Below are positions 32,968 through 38,937 of a stretch of DNA of 38,937 nucleotides, in pieces. The stretch covers positions 1 to 38,937 of the forward strand of contig JAFSIQ010000016.1 in NCBI GenBank assembly GCA_017439675.1, in the 5' to 3' direction. Below the pieces are notes generated by a model that saw nothing but the letters and a program-made list of their open reading frames with translations, was not told the origin of the DNA and did no database searches. The stretch comes from Lachnospiraceae bacterium. Lineage in GTDB: Bacteria > Bacillota > Clostridia > Lachnospirales > Lachnospiraceae. The first letter of the stretch is position 1. Every line of letters begins with the position of its first letter. Position numbers and translations under genes: made by a program.

Positions 32968-32968
32968 A

Positions 32969-33023
32969 TTCGCCAAATAGACAACTGCATGCAAGCATGC
33001 TTGTCTACTTGGCTCATTGTATA
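32969..33023. repeat. palindromic repeat, copy B
   Basis: Perfect 55-bp duplicate of copy A, 126 bp apart and in the same orientation. It borders the chemoreceptor terminator. Confidence 0.85.
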
Positions 33024-33031
33024 CACAAAAA

Positions 33032-33064
33032 GAAACTGTTGTAAGTATACCATACAACAGCTTC
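33032..33064 (-). terminator. chemoreceptor gene terminator
   Basis: A 12-bp stem with one wobble (33032-33043 with 33053-33064, 9-nt loop), whose minus-strand exit is TTTTTGTG. It lies 25 bp past the stop of the methyl-accepting protein. Confidence 0.85.
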
Positions 33065-33088
33065 TTTGTCCTATACCATATTCCTATT

Positions 33089-34801
33089 TTATAACTGGAA
33101 AATACCAATCTTCTCTTCTAATTCTGCAGCAATTGCATTCAATCCATTTGCCTTATCTGCAATATCAGCTACAATACTTGTAACCTCAACAACTGATGCG
33201 GATGTCTCCTCTGTTGCAGCAGCATTTTCTTCCGCAATAGCAGTCAAATCGTTCACCACATCGACCACATTCACTCTTGCACGATCCATCTCCTGAGCCT
33301 TGACAGCAATCACCTGCATACCATCGATGGACTCTGATACACCTCTTTGGATTTCCACGAAAGCTTCATCGGTACGAACAATATGCTCGGTCTGCTGACC
33401 AATAATTTCCTTAACCTGTCTCATAGTCTGCACAGCCTTCTCTGAGTCAAGCAGTAAGATATTGATAATCTCTTCAATAGTTCTTGCTGACTCGCTTGAC
33501 TGTTCTGCCAACTTCTGAATCTCAGAAGCAACAACCGCAAAGCCTCTACCCTGCTCACCAGCTCTCGCCGCTTCAATGGAGGCATTCAAAGACAACAGGT
33601 TGGTCTCACTTGCGATATCGGTAATTAACTTAGTTGCCTCACCAATCTTAAGAGCTGACTCATTGGTAACCTCTGTCTGTTTTGCAATCACATCAATGTA
33701 CTCACCAGATTGGCGGTTAATCTCACGAAGTTCAGCTAAAATCTGTTTCGCATTGTCATTTGCCTTGCTCATCTCATTAGCAGAAACCATCAACTCTTCT
33801 ACAGTAGCATTGGTATCCTTAACCATATCTCCAATCAAAATAACATTCTCTGTTGCACCCTGTGTTTCCTCTGCTTGATTGCTTGCGCCATTTGCAATAT
33901 CATTCACCGCATTCTCAACCTGTTCCATTGTGGTCGTTGTCTCAGCAGCACCATTATTCAAAACATCTGCGGACTCCACAAGCGACTGACAACTTTCACG
34001 AATTGCATATACAACGCCTGCTAACTCTTCCTTCAATGTTCCAAGCGCACGTGCCATCAATCCAATCTCATCCTTGCGAGCACTCAAGCGGAACTGCATA
34101 GAATTCTCTGTAAAGTCCATATGAGATGCTCTCTCTGTCAACTCTGAAATTCGCATAATTGGATTGACAATCAAAATGGTCACCAAAATCACCATCATAA
34201 TAGAGCCTAAGACAAATATACTGACCACGCCTGCTACACCCTTTTTGTTGATGTTAGCAACTGGTTGGAAAATCTCATCCTCATCTACAGTAACTACCAA
34301 GATATAATCAGCATTTTCGTTCACATAATAAGCAGCATACTTAATTGCACCCTTAAACTCGTAGGAAACCACTTTACTTTCTTCCCACTTGCCTTTTGCA
34401 ATATCTGCTGTTACACCTTTGACCACCTCATTCTCAACCGGTTCACCAATCTTTTCCGGTGTTGGATGATATAACATCGTTCCTTCTGGTGAAACAATGT
34501 AGATATAGCTTGTATCCAAGCCTTCCATACCTACCCCATCCAAATGCTCTGCCAACTCCTCTGAGTCCAATGCGGCATCCTTACCTAACATATCAATCTC
34601 ATCATCAATCACCATTCCATATGATAATGCCAAGTCATGTAAATAATGCTGCGACATGACAGTCATCTCATCCTTTACATTTGGCGAATAAATCAAAATC
34701 ATAACAACTCCTACCACCAAAATAGCAAGTGCTACTAAAGCTGCCAACTTTGTTCGTACGGAATGTAATGTTCCAACTTTCGGAATTAAATTATTACTCA
34801 T
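33089..34801 (-). CDS. methyl-accepting chemotaxis protein
   Basis: 570-aa chemoreceptor. One helix lies at about 18-38, then an extracellular Cache-type sensor (about 40-190; [16 protein letters not shown] is the PAS-like strand pattern), a second helix near 195-215, HAMP (about 216-270) and a long coiled signalling domain. The hairpin tip that binds CheA/CheW is [20 protein letters not shown], followed by [18 protein letters not shown]. The ATG at 34801 has AGGAGG upstream. It implies a motile cell, although no flagellar or che gene is in this window. The ligand is unknown. Confidence 0.96.
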   Translation of the reverse strand: MSNNLIPKVGTLHSVRTKLAALVALAILVVGVVMILIYSPNVKDEMTVMSQHYLHDLALSYGMVIDDEIDMLGKDAALDSEELAEHLDGVGMEGLDTSYIYIVSPEGTMLYHPTPEKIGEPVENEVVKGVTADIAKGKWEESKVVSYEFKGAIKYAAYYVNENADYILVVTVDEDEIFQPVANINKKGVAGVVSIFVLGSIMMVILVTILIVNPIMRISELTERASHMDFTENSMQFRLSARKDEIGLMARALGTLKEELAGVVYAIRESCQSLVESADVLNNGAAETTTTMEQVENAVNDIANGASNQAEETQGATENVILIGDMVKDTNATVEELMVSANEMSKANDNAKQILAELREINRQSGEYIDVIAKQTEVTNESALKIGEATKLITDIASETNLLSLNASIEAARAGEQGRGFAVVASEIQKLAEQSSESARTIEEIINILLLDSEKAVQTMRQVKEIIGQQTEHIVRTDEAFVEIQRGVSESIDGMQVIAVKAQEMDRARVNVVDVVNDLTAIAEENAAATEETSASVVEVTSIVADIADKANGLNAIAAELEEKIGIFQL

Positions 34802-34840
34802 ATGTATCTCCTCCTCACGTCCGTAAATTCCATAGCTGTA

Positions 34841-34869
34841 ATTATAGCACTTTTGTACAAAACAGACAA
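34841..34869 (-). promoter_or_regulatory. chemoreceptor gene promoter
   Basis: On the minus strand TTGTCT (34864-34869), a 17-bp spacer and TATAAT (34841-34846). This is a housekeeping-type site and not an evident SigD motif. Confidence 0.75.
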
Positions 34870-34983
34870 GGGAATGTGTAAATAATTTACAATTTTATAT
34901 TTTTTCCACAAAAGACATATCCAGACTCTGTCTCAGTCGTTTTATTCGTCTGTAGGCGTTGAATGAATTTCTTTTTTGGATTC

Positions 34984-35904
34984 CTATTTTTTTATCTTTA
35001 CTTTCTCCACCTTCGACCATTTTCCATAATAAGTTTTTCCATCTATTTTCTTATAGGTTCTCACTTTTACATAGTAGGTCTTTCCCCTTGCAAATTTCTT
35101 TTTTGTTGTATATGTAGTTTGGGAAGTCTTGTATGTCTTCACACTCTTCTTGAACCTCTTCGAAGTGGATACCTTAATCTGAAACTTGTAACCGGAAGCC
35201 TTCTTAATCTTTACTTTAATTTTTCTTCCTTTCATATTTGTCACTTTAGAAATTCTTGCCTGCTTCTGCTTCGCCTTAGCAATCTCATCTGCAACATTCT
35301 CTTCCGTCTCAGTATTTGTATCTGCTGATGCGGTATTCTCATTATCTTGTACAGAATTTGCCAACGGAGTTCCTGTGTACTTGTTCCCTAATTTGCTACT
35401 CCAATCATGGTATGCATCGTCACATTTTGTCCACTGGGCGTAAATGGTTAATTCTGTTACATCAGTTGGAACCCAATCGTCTTTTGTAATCATCTTCGTA
35501 CCTGCCACATCTAGCGACCAGCCTTTTAGACAGTATCCATCTCGGACTACCCCGAGAACTGCAGCACCACCATCTTCTTTTTCATATGAATATCCGGTTA
35601 GACTACCTTCTCCTAATTCAATACCTACAATTTCTTCTGGTAAATATCCGTATGTGCAATATTTTGTAGCAACTAATTTACTATACGCATAGTTTACACC
35701 ACCATTCGCATTAATATTAATTGTGATATGGTCTAGGTATTTCAATCCCCATCTCTCGCCCATATCATAATAACAGCCATTGTAAATTTCACTTTCTACT
35801 TTATCATACTTAACATTATTCCAAGCCAAAGCCGAACCACTCATGGTAAAAGAAATCGCTAATACTAATAAAGCTATTAATACATATCTATTTCTATTAT
35901 TCAT
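34984..35904 (-). CDS. secreted protein with InlB-like repeat and Fn3-like C-terminus
   Basis: 306-aa exported protein. Residues 1-28 form a signal peptide (cut near ALA). The middle (about 55-158) ends in GYCLKGWSLDVAGTKMITKDDW and LTIYAQWTK, which match the Listeria-Bacteroides/InlB B repeat (Flg_new) pattern. A disordered Asn/Glu/Thr stretch follows (about 185-205), and the last 85 residues are very basic and Tyr/Lys rich, resembling a fibronectin III-like domain (SGYKFQIKVSTSKRFKK, then YYVKVRTYKKIDG). No LPXTG or membrane anchor is present; the basic C-terminus may hold it on wall polymers. The ATG at 35904 has AAGGAG upstream. It follows the 143-aa secreted protein by 54 bp. Confidence 0.82.
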   Translation of the reverse strand: MNNRNRYVLIALLVLAISFTMSGSALAWNNVKYDKVESEIYNGCYYDMGERWGLKYLDHITININANGGVNYAYSKLVATKYCTYGYLPEEIVGIELGEGSLTGYSYEKEDGGAAVLGVVRDGYCLKGWSLDVAGTKMITKDDWVPTDVTELTIYAQWTKCDDAYHDWSSKLGNKYTGTPLANSVQDNENTASADTNTETEENVADEIAKAKQKQARISKVTNMKGRKIKVKIKKASGYKFQIKVSTSKRFKKSVKTYKTSQTTYTTKKKFARGKTYYVKVRTYKKIDGKTYYGKWSKVEKVKIKK

Positions 35905-35958
35905 AAATGATATCTCCTTTCATATCGCCACGTTTTCGCATAGTCCTTAAATTGTACT

Positions 35959-36390
35959 TTATTGCCCTACTTCGATTTGGTAACGGTTAAAGTAGATTTG
36001 AGTGGAATTAGTTCCGTTTGGGTCGCCAGTTGAAAATGCTGTATGAATGTCATTAGCTGTTGCATATTGATTATGGCTAAGTTTATTTCCTGCTGCATCA
36101 GTTTCTAAACCATGATACGAACATGTATCTACCCAACTACCACATGTCCTACATTCTTCTGAATAAGTAATCCTAACTTCGCCAGTTCCGCCATAATTTG
36201 TGTTAATCCAATTATATCCACTAGCCACATTCATCCGATTTGTGCCTACATCCAAATTGGTATTCTTAATCTTCGTATATTCATCGGCTATACAGCTATC
36301 AGATGCAACCGTCTTAGTAATAGCAGTTACCGATAAAGTCAACATACAAATTAATAAAGTTGCTACAATAAATCTTAATTTCTTTCTCAT
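35959..36390 (-). CDS. small secreted protein of unknown family
   Basis: 143-aa exported protein; residues 1-29 form a signal peptide (basic start, hydrophobic core, cut near VAS). The mature part is rich in Asn, Thr and Gly and has a CRTCGSWVDTC cluster, so disulfides or a metal site are possible. I recognise no domain. The ATG at 36390 has AGGAGG 7 nt upstream. It precedes the InlB-repeat protein gene on the same strand and the two are probably expressed together, perhaps as surface partners. Confidence 0.75.
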   Translation of the reverse strand: MRKKLRFIVATLLICMLTLSVTAITKTVASDSCIADEYTKIKNTNLDVGTNRMNVASGYNWINTNYGGTGEVRITYSEECRTCGSWVDTCSYHGLETDAAGNKLSHNQYATANDIHTAFSTGDPNGTNSTQIYFNRYQIEVGQ

Positions 36391-36515
36391 AAGCGTTTCC
36401 TCCTAAATTTCCAAATCTTCGCCCATCGCATCATTCCCTATGAAACATTTGCAATTCATCTTTGTGTAATTTGCCATCTTTTCATATCTGAGTTCAATGG
36501 ACTTCTGCACAAAAA

Positions 36516-36545
36516 GAATGACCCAGACACAAGCCCGAGCCATCC
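36516..36545 (-). terminator. tRNA-Leu terminator
   Basis: A 9-bp stem with wobbles (36516-36524 with 36537-36545, 12-nt loop), followed on the minus strand by five T. It lies just past the tRNA-Leu 3' end. Confidence 0.7.
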
Positions 36546-36553
36546 TTACGATC

Positions 36554-36637
36554 TGCGGAAGAAGGGACTTGAACCCTCACGGTATTACTACCACTAGATC
36601 CTTAGTCTAGCCTGTCTGCCAGTTCCAGCACTTCCGC
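36554..36637 (-). tRNA. tRNA-Leu(AAG)
   Basis: Minus-strand class II tRNA with acceptor GCGGAAG/CTTCCGC, discriminator A, anticodon stem CTAGA/TCTAG and loop CTAAGGA (anticodon AAG, reading CUU). It has a long variable arm and T-loop GTTCAAGTC. CCA is not encoded. It lies between the ribosomal protein operon and the secreted protein genes, both on the same strand. Confidence 0.93.
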
Positions 36638-36778
36638 ATATTCTATTATATGTGTTCTCTTCAAAATAAGAACCTTGTATAGATTACTACGTTTTCACAA
36701 AAAATGCAACAAAAAAATCGCAGTTTTTAAAATTCCTTTGCAATCCATATCATTTTTACTTCCACAAGCTATGAGAGT

Positions 36779-36806
36779 GCGGAACAGGTGCATATACACC
36801 TGCTCC
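36779..36806. terminator. hairpin after rplT, weak terminator candidate
   Basis: Arms GGA-CAGGTG and CACCTG-TCC with one mismatch and a 6-nt loop (36779-36806). There is no T-run on the minus exit, so it may be a processing or 3'-end stabilising structure. Confidence 0.35.
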
Positions 36807-36852
36807 ATTTCTCCCTCAACTTATATAAACGGTACACCCGTAATATACGCAA

Positions 36853-37209
36853 CTAAGCTAATTTGCTCTTAGCAACCTCTGCTAACTTTGCAAATCCCTC
36901 TGCATCAGAAACCGCTAACTCTGCAAGCATCTTTCTGTTCATATCAACACCAGCTAGCTTCAAGCCGTACATGAACTTGCTGTATGATAAACCGTTCATT
37001 CTAGCAGCAGCATTGATACGAGCAATCCAAAGACGTCTGAACTGTCTCTTCTTCTGCTTTCTACCAGCATATGAAGAAGTAAGTGCTCTCATAACTGACT
37101 GCTTTGCTACTCTATACTGCTTAGATCTTGCTCCTCTATAACCCTTTGCGAGTTTCAATACTCTGTTATGTCTCTTCTTTGCGCCTAAGCCGCCTTTAAC
37201 TCTTGCCAT
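36853..37209 (-). CDS. rplT: 50S ribosomal protein L20
   Basis: 118-aa L20, an assembly protein of the large subunit that in many bacteria also represses its own operon. The start [30 protein letters not shown] (in part) and the body [16 protein letters not shown]-type region are diagnostic. AGGAGG precedes the ATG. It is the third gene of infC-rpmI-rplT. Confidence 0.99.
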   Translation of the reverse strand: MARVKGGLGAKKRHNRVLKLAKGYRGARSKQYRVAKQSVMRALTSSYAGRKQKKRQFRRLWIARINAAARMNGLSYSKFMYGLKLAGVDMNRKMLAELAVSDAEGFAKLAEVAKSKLA

Positions 37210-37236
37210 TTCTATTTCCTCCTAATTCAATCCATC

Positions 37237-37434
37237 TTATAGATAAGGTAAAATCTTCTTCATTACCTTCTCGTTTGTCTTATCCATCATAGTTGCTTTT
37301 CTAAGATCTCTCTTCTTCTTAGTGGTCTTCTTGGTTAAGATATGACGCTTATAAGCTTTGTTTCTCTTTAACTTACCAGTTCCTGTTTTCTTAAAACGCT
37401 TAGCTGCTGCTCTGTTAGTTTTTAATTTTGGCAT
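37237..37434 (-). CDS. rpmI: 50S ribosomal protein L35
   Basis: 65-aa L35, very basic, starting [20 protein letters not shown] and ending in a KILPYL tail. AAGGAGG precedes the ATG. It sits between infC and rplT with short gaps, the usual bacterial order. Confidence 0.99.
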   Translation of the reverse strand: MPKLKTNRAAAKRFKKTGTGKLKRNKAYKRHILTKKTTKKKRDLRKATMMDKTNEKVMKKILPYL

Positions 37435-37540
37435 TATAATTTCCTCCTTAAATGTCTGTTATCTCTTATATAATCGGAACCCTGTTCCAGCATATAACGT
37501 AATTCATAGCGGTTCGCATCCAAATGATGCACTCACTCAA

Positions 37541-38047
37541 CTACTTCTTTTCAGATAGAAACATAATCATGCTTCTACCTTCAAACTTTGCAGGCTTATC
37601 CACAACTGCAACATCTTCTAACTGCTTTGCAAAATCATCCAAGATACCCTTGCTTGAATTCACATGGGCAAGCTCTCTACCACGGAAACGCAAGGTAACC
37701 TTAACCTTATCACCCTTTGCCAAGAACTTTCTTGCCTGATTCACCTTAGTATTCAAATCATTGGTATCAATGTTCGGTGATAAACGAACCTCTTTGATAT
37801 CAATTGTCTTCTGTTTCTTCTTTGCTTCTTTCTCTTTTCTCGCAAGCTCGTAACGGTATTTACCATAATCGATAATCTTACATACCGGTGGCTTTGCTGT
37901 TGGAGCAATCTTTACTAAATCAAGCTCAGCTTCCTTTGCTAACTTCATAGCTTCCTTTGCCGACATAATTCCCAACTGTTCTCCATCGGAACCGATCAAA
38001 CGGACTTCCTTATCACGAATCTGCTCATTAATCATTAACTCGCTAAT
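37541..38047 (-). CDS. infC: translation initiation factor IF-3 with ATT start codon
   Basis: 168-aa IF-3, which binds the 30S subunit and checks the start codon. The N-domain begins SELMINEQIRDKEVRLIG and includes MDYGK-like IIDYGKYRYE. The C-domain has KEVRLSPNIDTNDL and KGDKVKVTLRFRGRE. GGAGG lies 9 nt before an ATT codon at 38047, whereas the ATG at 38035 and the one at 38080 are poorly placed; rare AUU-type starts are the known means by which IF-3 limits its own synthesis. It heads the infC-rpmI-rplT operon behind an attenuator-like leader. Confidence 0.93.
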   Translation of the reverse strand: MSELMINEQIRDKEVRLIGSDGEQLGIMSAKEAMKLAKEAELDLVKIAPTAKPPVCKIIDYGKYRYELARKEKEAKKKQKTIDIKEVRLSPNIDTNDLNTKVNQARKFLAKGDKVKVTLRFRGRELAHVNSSKGILDDFAKQLEDVAVVDKPAKFEGRSMIMFLSEKK

Positions 38048-38153
38048 GGCTTTGTACCTCCATAATAAATGTTTAAACAACTATTCTAACACCCCACTAT
38101 TATAATGCCGTTTGTTCCGTGCTTTGCACTCCCACAACCGACTATAACACAAA

Positions 38154-38181
38154 AGAAGTGGACAGCAAACTACCCACTTCT
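38154..38181 (-). terminator. leader terminator of infC operon (attenuator candidate)
   Basis: The 8-bp perfect arms AGAAGTGG/CCACTTCT extend by four weaker pairs, and the minus-strand exit is TTTTGTGTT. The hairpin lies between the predicted transcription start (about 38279) and infC. It fits the attenuation leaders known for infC-rpmI-rplT in Firmicutes, which respond to L20. An upstream 5-bp hairpin (AGAGT/ACTCT, about 38247-38260) is part of the leader. Confidence 0.65.
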
Positions 38182-38286
38182 ATTAGAAAACATACTAAAA
38201 TCATCTAATATTCAACCCGAGTCGCCTCTTGCGCTAAGGTGAGAGTGGATACTCTACTTTGTTGTTATTCGTCACACGACTTGAAT

Positions 38287-38315
38287 AGATTAACATATGT
38301 ATTCCTTAAAGTCAA
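38287..38315 (-). promoter_or_regulatory. infC operon promoter
   Basis: On the minus strand TTGACT (38310-38315), a 17-bp spacer and TAATCT (38287-38292). It gives a leader of about 230 nt. Confidence 0.7.
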
Positions 38316-38359
38316 GGACTTTCTTACACAACATGCAATATTTTTATGCAACCCATTAC

Positions 38360-38576
38360 ATAAGGTATGCTTTCTGTTACGCTATCGTAAACTGTGTCAT
38401 AGGAGCAAAACAATTACCATAAGCAGGTACATCCGAGTCCGTCGGCACTTAGTGAGGCACGAATTGTCGAACTTAGTACCGCTACGCACTCGGAGTAGTG
38501 CGAACGTGCCTGCGATGGTTTGTTTTGTTCCTATGATACCCGTTACATTATAGGTATAACACAAAGCATACCTTAT
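38360..38576. repeat. 217-bp long imperfect hairpin element (MITE-like or structured RNA)
   Basis: Perfect 14-bp terminal inverted repeats (ATAAGGTATGCTTT at 38360-38373, complement at 38563-38576). Further paired blocks run inward: CATAGGA/TCCTATG, CAAAACAA/TTGTTTTG, ACCAT/ATGGT, GCAGGTAC/GTGCCTGC and TCCGAGT/ACTCGGA. It contains no open reading frame of note. It may be a nonautonomous transposable element with TA ends, or a long hairpin RNA. Confidence 0.7.
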
Positions 38577-38813
38577 ACTACATCCTATTCCGGTTGAGGT
38601 TTAAAAATATTTCCACATTTTCTTATATTTTCGTGTTGTACAAATCTGTTTTAACACCTCATAATTATATGATTTTTGTGTTACTCAGTTTTTTTGTTGC
38701 CAAAATGTTGCCAAGGATTATTATAGCAAAATCTTTCAACAATGCAACCTCAATTTGCTTATAAAAGTCAGGTATAAGCGTCATGATCAAGCCTGCTTTA
38801 TTTTATGTGACAT
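38577..38813. other. AT-rich intergenic region with an orphan promoter
   Basis: There is no gene here. It contains a minus-strand promoter candidate (38720-38747) and a direct repeat GTTGCCAA at 38697 and 38708. Nothing else is recognised. Confidence 0.4.
38720..38747 (-). promoter_or_regulatory. orphan minus-strand promoter
   Basis: TTGCAT (38742-38747), a 16-bp spacer and TATAAT (38720-38725). It fires toward the 217-bp hairpin element and infC. No open frame with a good ribosome site starts in the next 350 bp, so it may make a non-coding transcript or a long infC leader. Confidence 0.5.
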
Positions 38814-38937
38814 CTAATGTCTCACATCCCATGATGTAATTTCATCTACAAGTCCCTGCAGATTGGATTGATGAAGATAATGATCCCCTGAAATGATTGA
38901 CACCTTGCTATCCTTATTCGTTATTACGTCCTTGTGA
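38814..38937 (-). CDS. partial CDS, C-terminal end only (possible alpha/beta hydrolase)
   Basis: An open frame enters from the right edge and ends at TAG (38814-38816), giving the last 41 residues of a protein. They include SIISGDHYLHQSNLQGLVDE and end SWDVRH. The G-D-H-Y-L-H pattern followed by a helix resembles the catalytic-His end of alpha/beta hydrolases, but 41 residues are too few to be sure. A weak GACAT/ATGTC hairpin spans the stop codon. Confidence 0.45.
   Translation of the reverse strand, partial: HKDVITNKDSKVSIISGDHYLHQSNLQGLVDEITSWDVRH

Noticed and set aside
31056-33023. CRISPR array made of the leader repeats
   Set aside because: The units differ between the two places, there are only two copies of each, no regular spacers and no cas genes.
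32820-33053. N-terminal extension of the HAD hydrolase
   Set aside because: It only translates the two 55-bp palindromes, giving the same 14-residue block twice; GAGGTG precedes the internal ATG at 32819.

Overview
The window looks like a chromosomal segment of a spore-forming, motile Gram-positive anaerobe of the Clostridia, most likely a Lachnospiraceae relative. The evidence is low G+C, strong AGGAGG-type ribosome binding sites, TTGACA/TATAAT promoters, a cotJABC-type spore-coat operon, an infC-rpmI-rplT operon, DUF1836, DegV and YerC/TrpR-like proteins, and a fused PotC-PotD polyamine transport protein. This taxonomic reading is an inference from gene content.

Layout: 1-2100 holds three minus-strand tRNAs (Arg, Gly, Pro), a membrane-linked GT2 glycosyltransferase and a small Asp-rich membrane protein. 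2170-6600 has pcrA facing metF-DUF1836, then a TrpR-like regulator. 6670-9800 has a cytoplasmic alpha-amylase and cotJA-cotJB-cotJC. 9900-14750 is a LysR-controlled SsuABC/TauABC-like import operon followed by an extra NMT1/THI5-like binding lipoprotein. 14890-18330 holds DegV and a soluble hybrid histidine kinase. 18460-22980 is a polyamine operon: an XRE-cupin regulator with paired operators, then potA, potB and potCD. 23070-29320 holds a histidine phosphatase with a structured leader, a 756-aa cNMP-binding-domain protein of unknown function, and an FtsX-type ABC transporter. 29387-30930 has a yybP-ykoY manganese riboswitch, mntP and ung. 31030-36390 has a secreted amidase, a HAD phosphatase, a chemoreceptor and two secreted proteins; the first two genes have repeat-built leaders. 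36554-38937 has tRNA-Leu, rplT, rpmI and infC, the last with an ATT start and an attenuator-like leader, then a 217-bp long-hairpin element and the C-terminal end of one more gene.

The most striking observation is a complete manganese riboswitch with its own consensus promoter and a mutually exclusive terminator. It sits directly downstream of mntP but reads into an ABC exporter-type operon (ATPase plus FtsX permease), not into mntP, so it suggests a manganese-responsive FtsX-type transporter. Next are the 111-nt folded leader that begins at a consensus promoter before the histidine phosphatase, the 217-bp imperfect hairpin upstream of infC, the identical 55-bp palindromes in the HAD-gene leader, the symmetric operators around the polyamine regulator promoter, and the large unassigned cNMP-domain protein. 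No CRISPR array, prophage, transposase or rRNA was seen.
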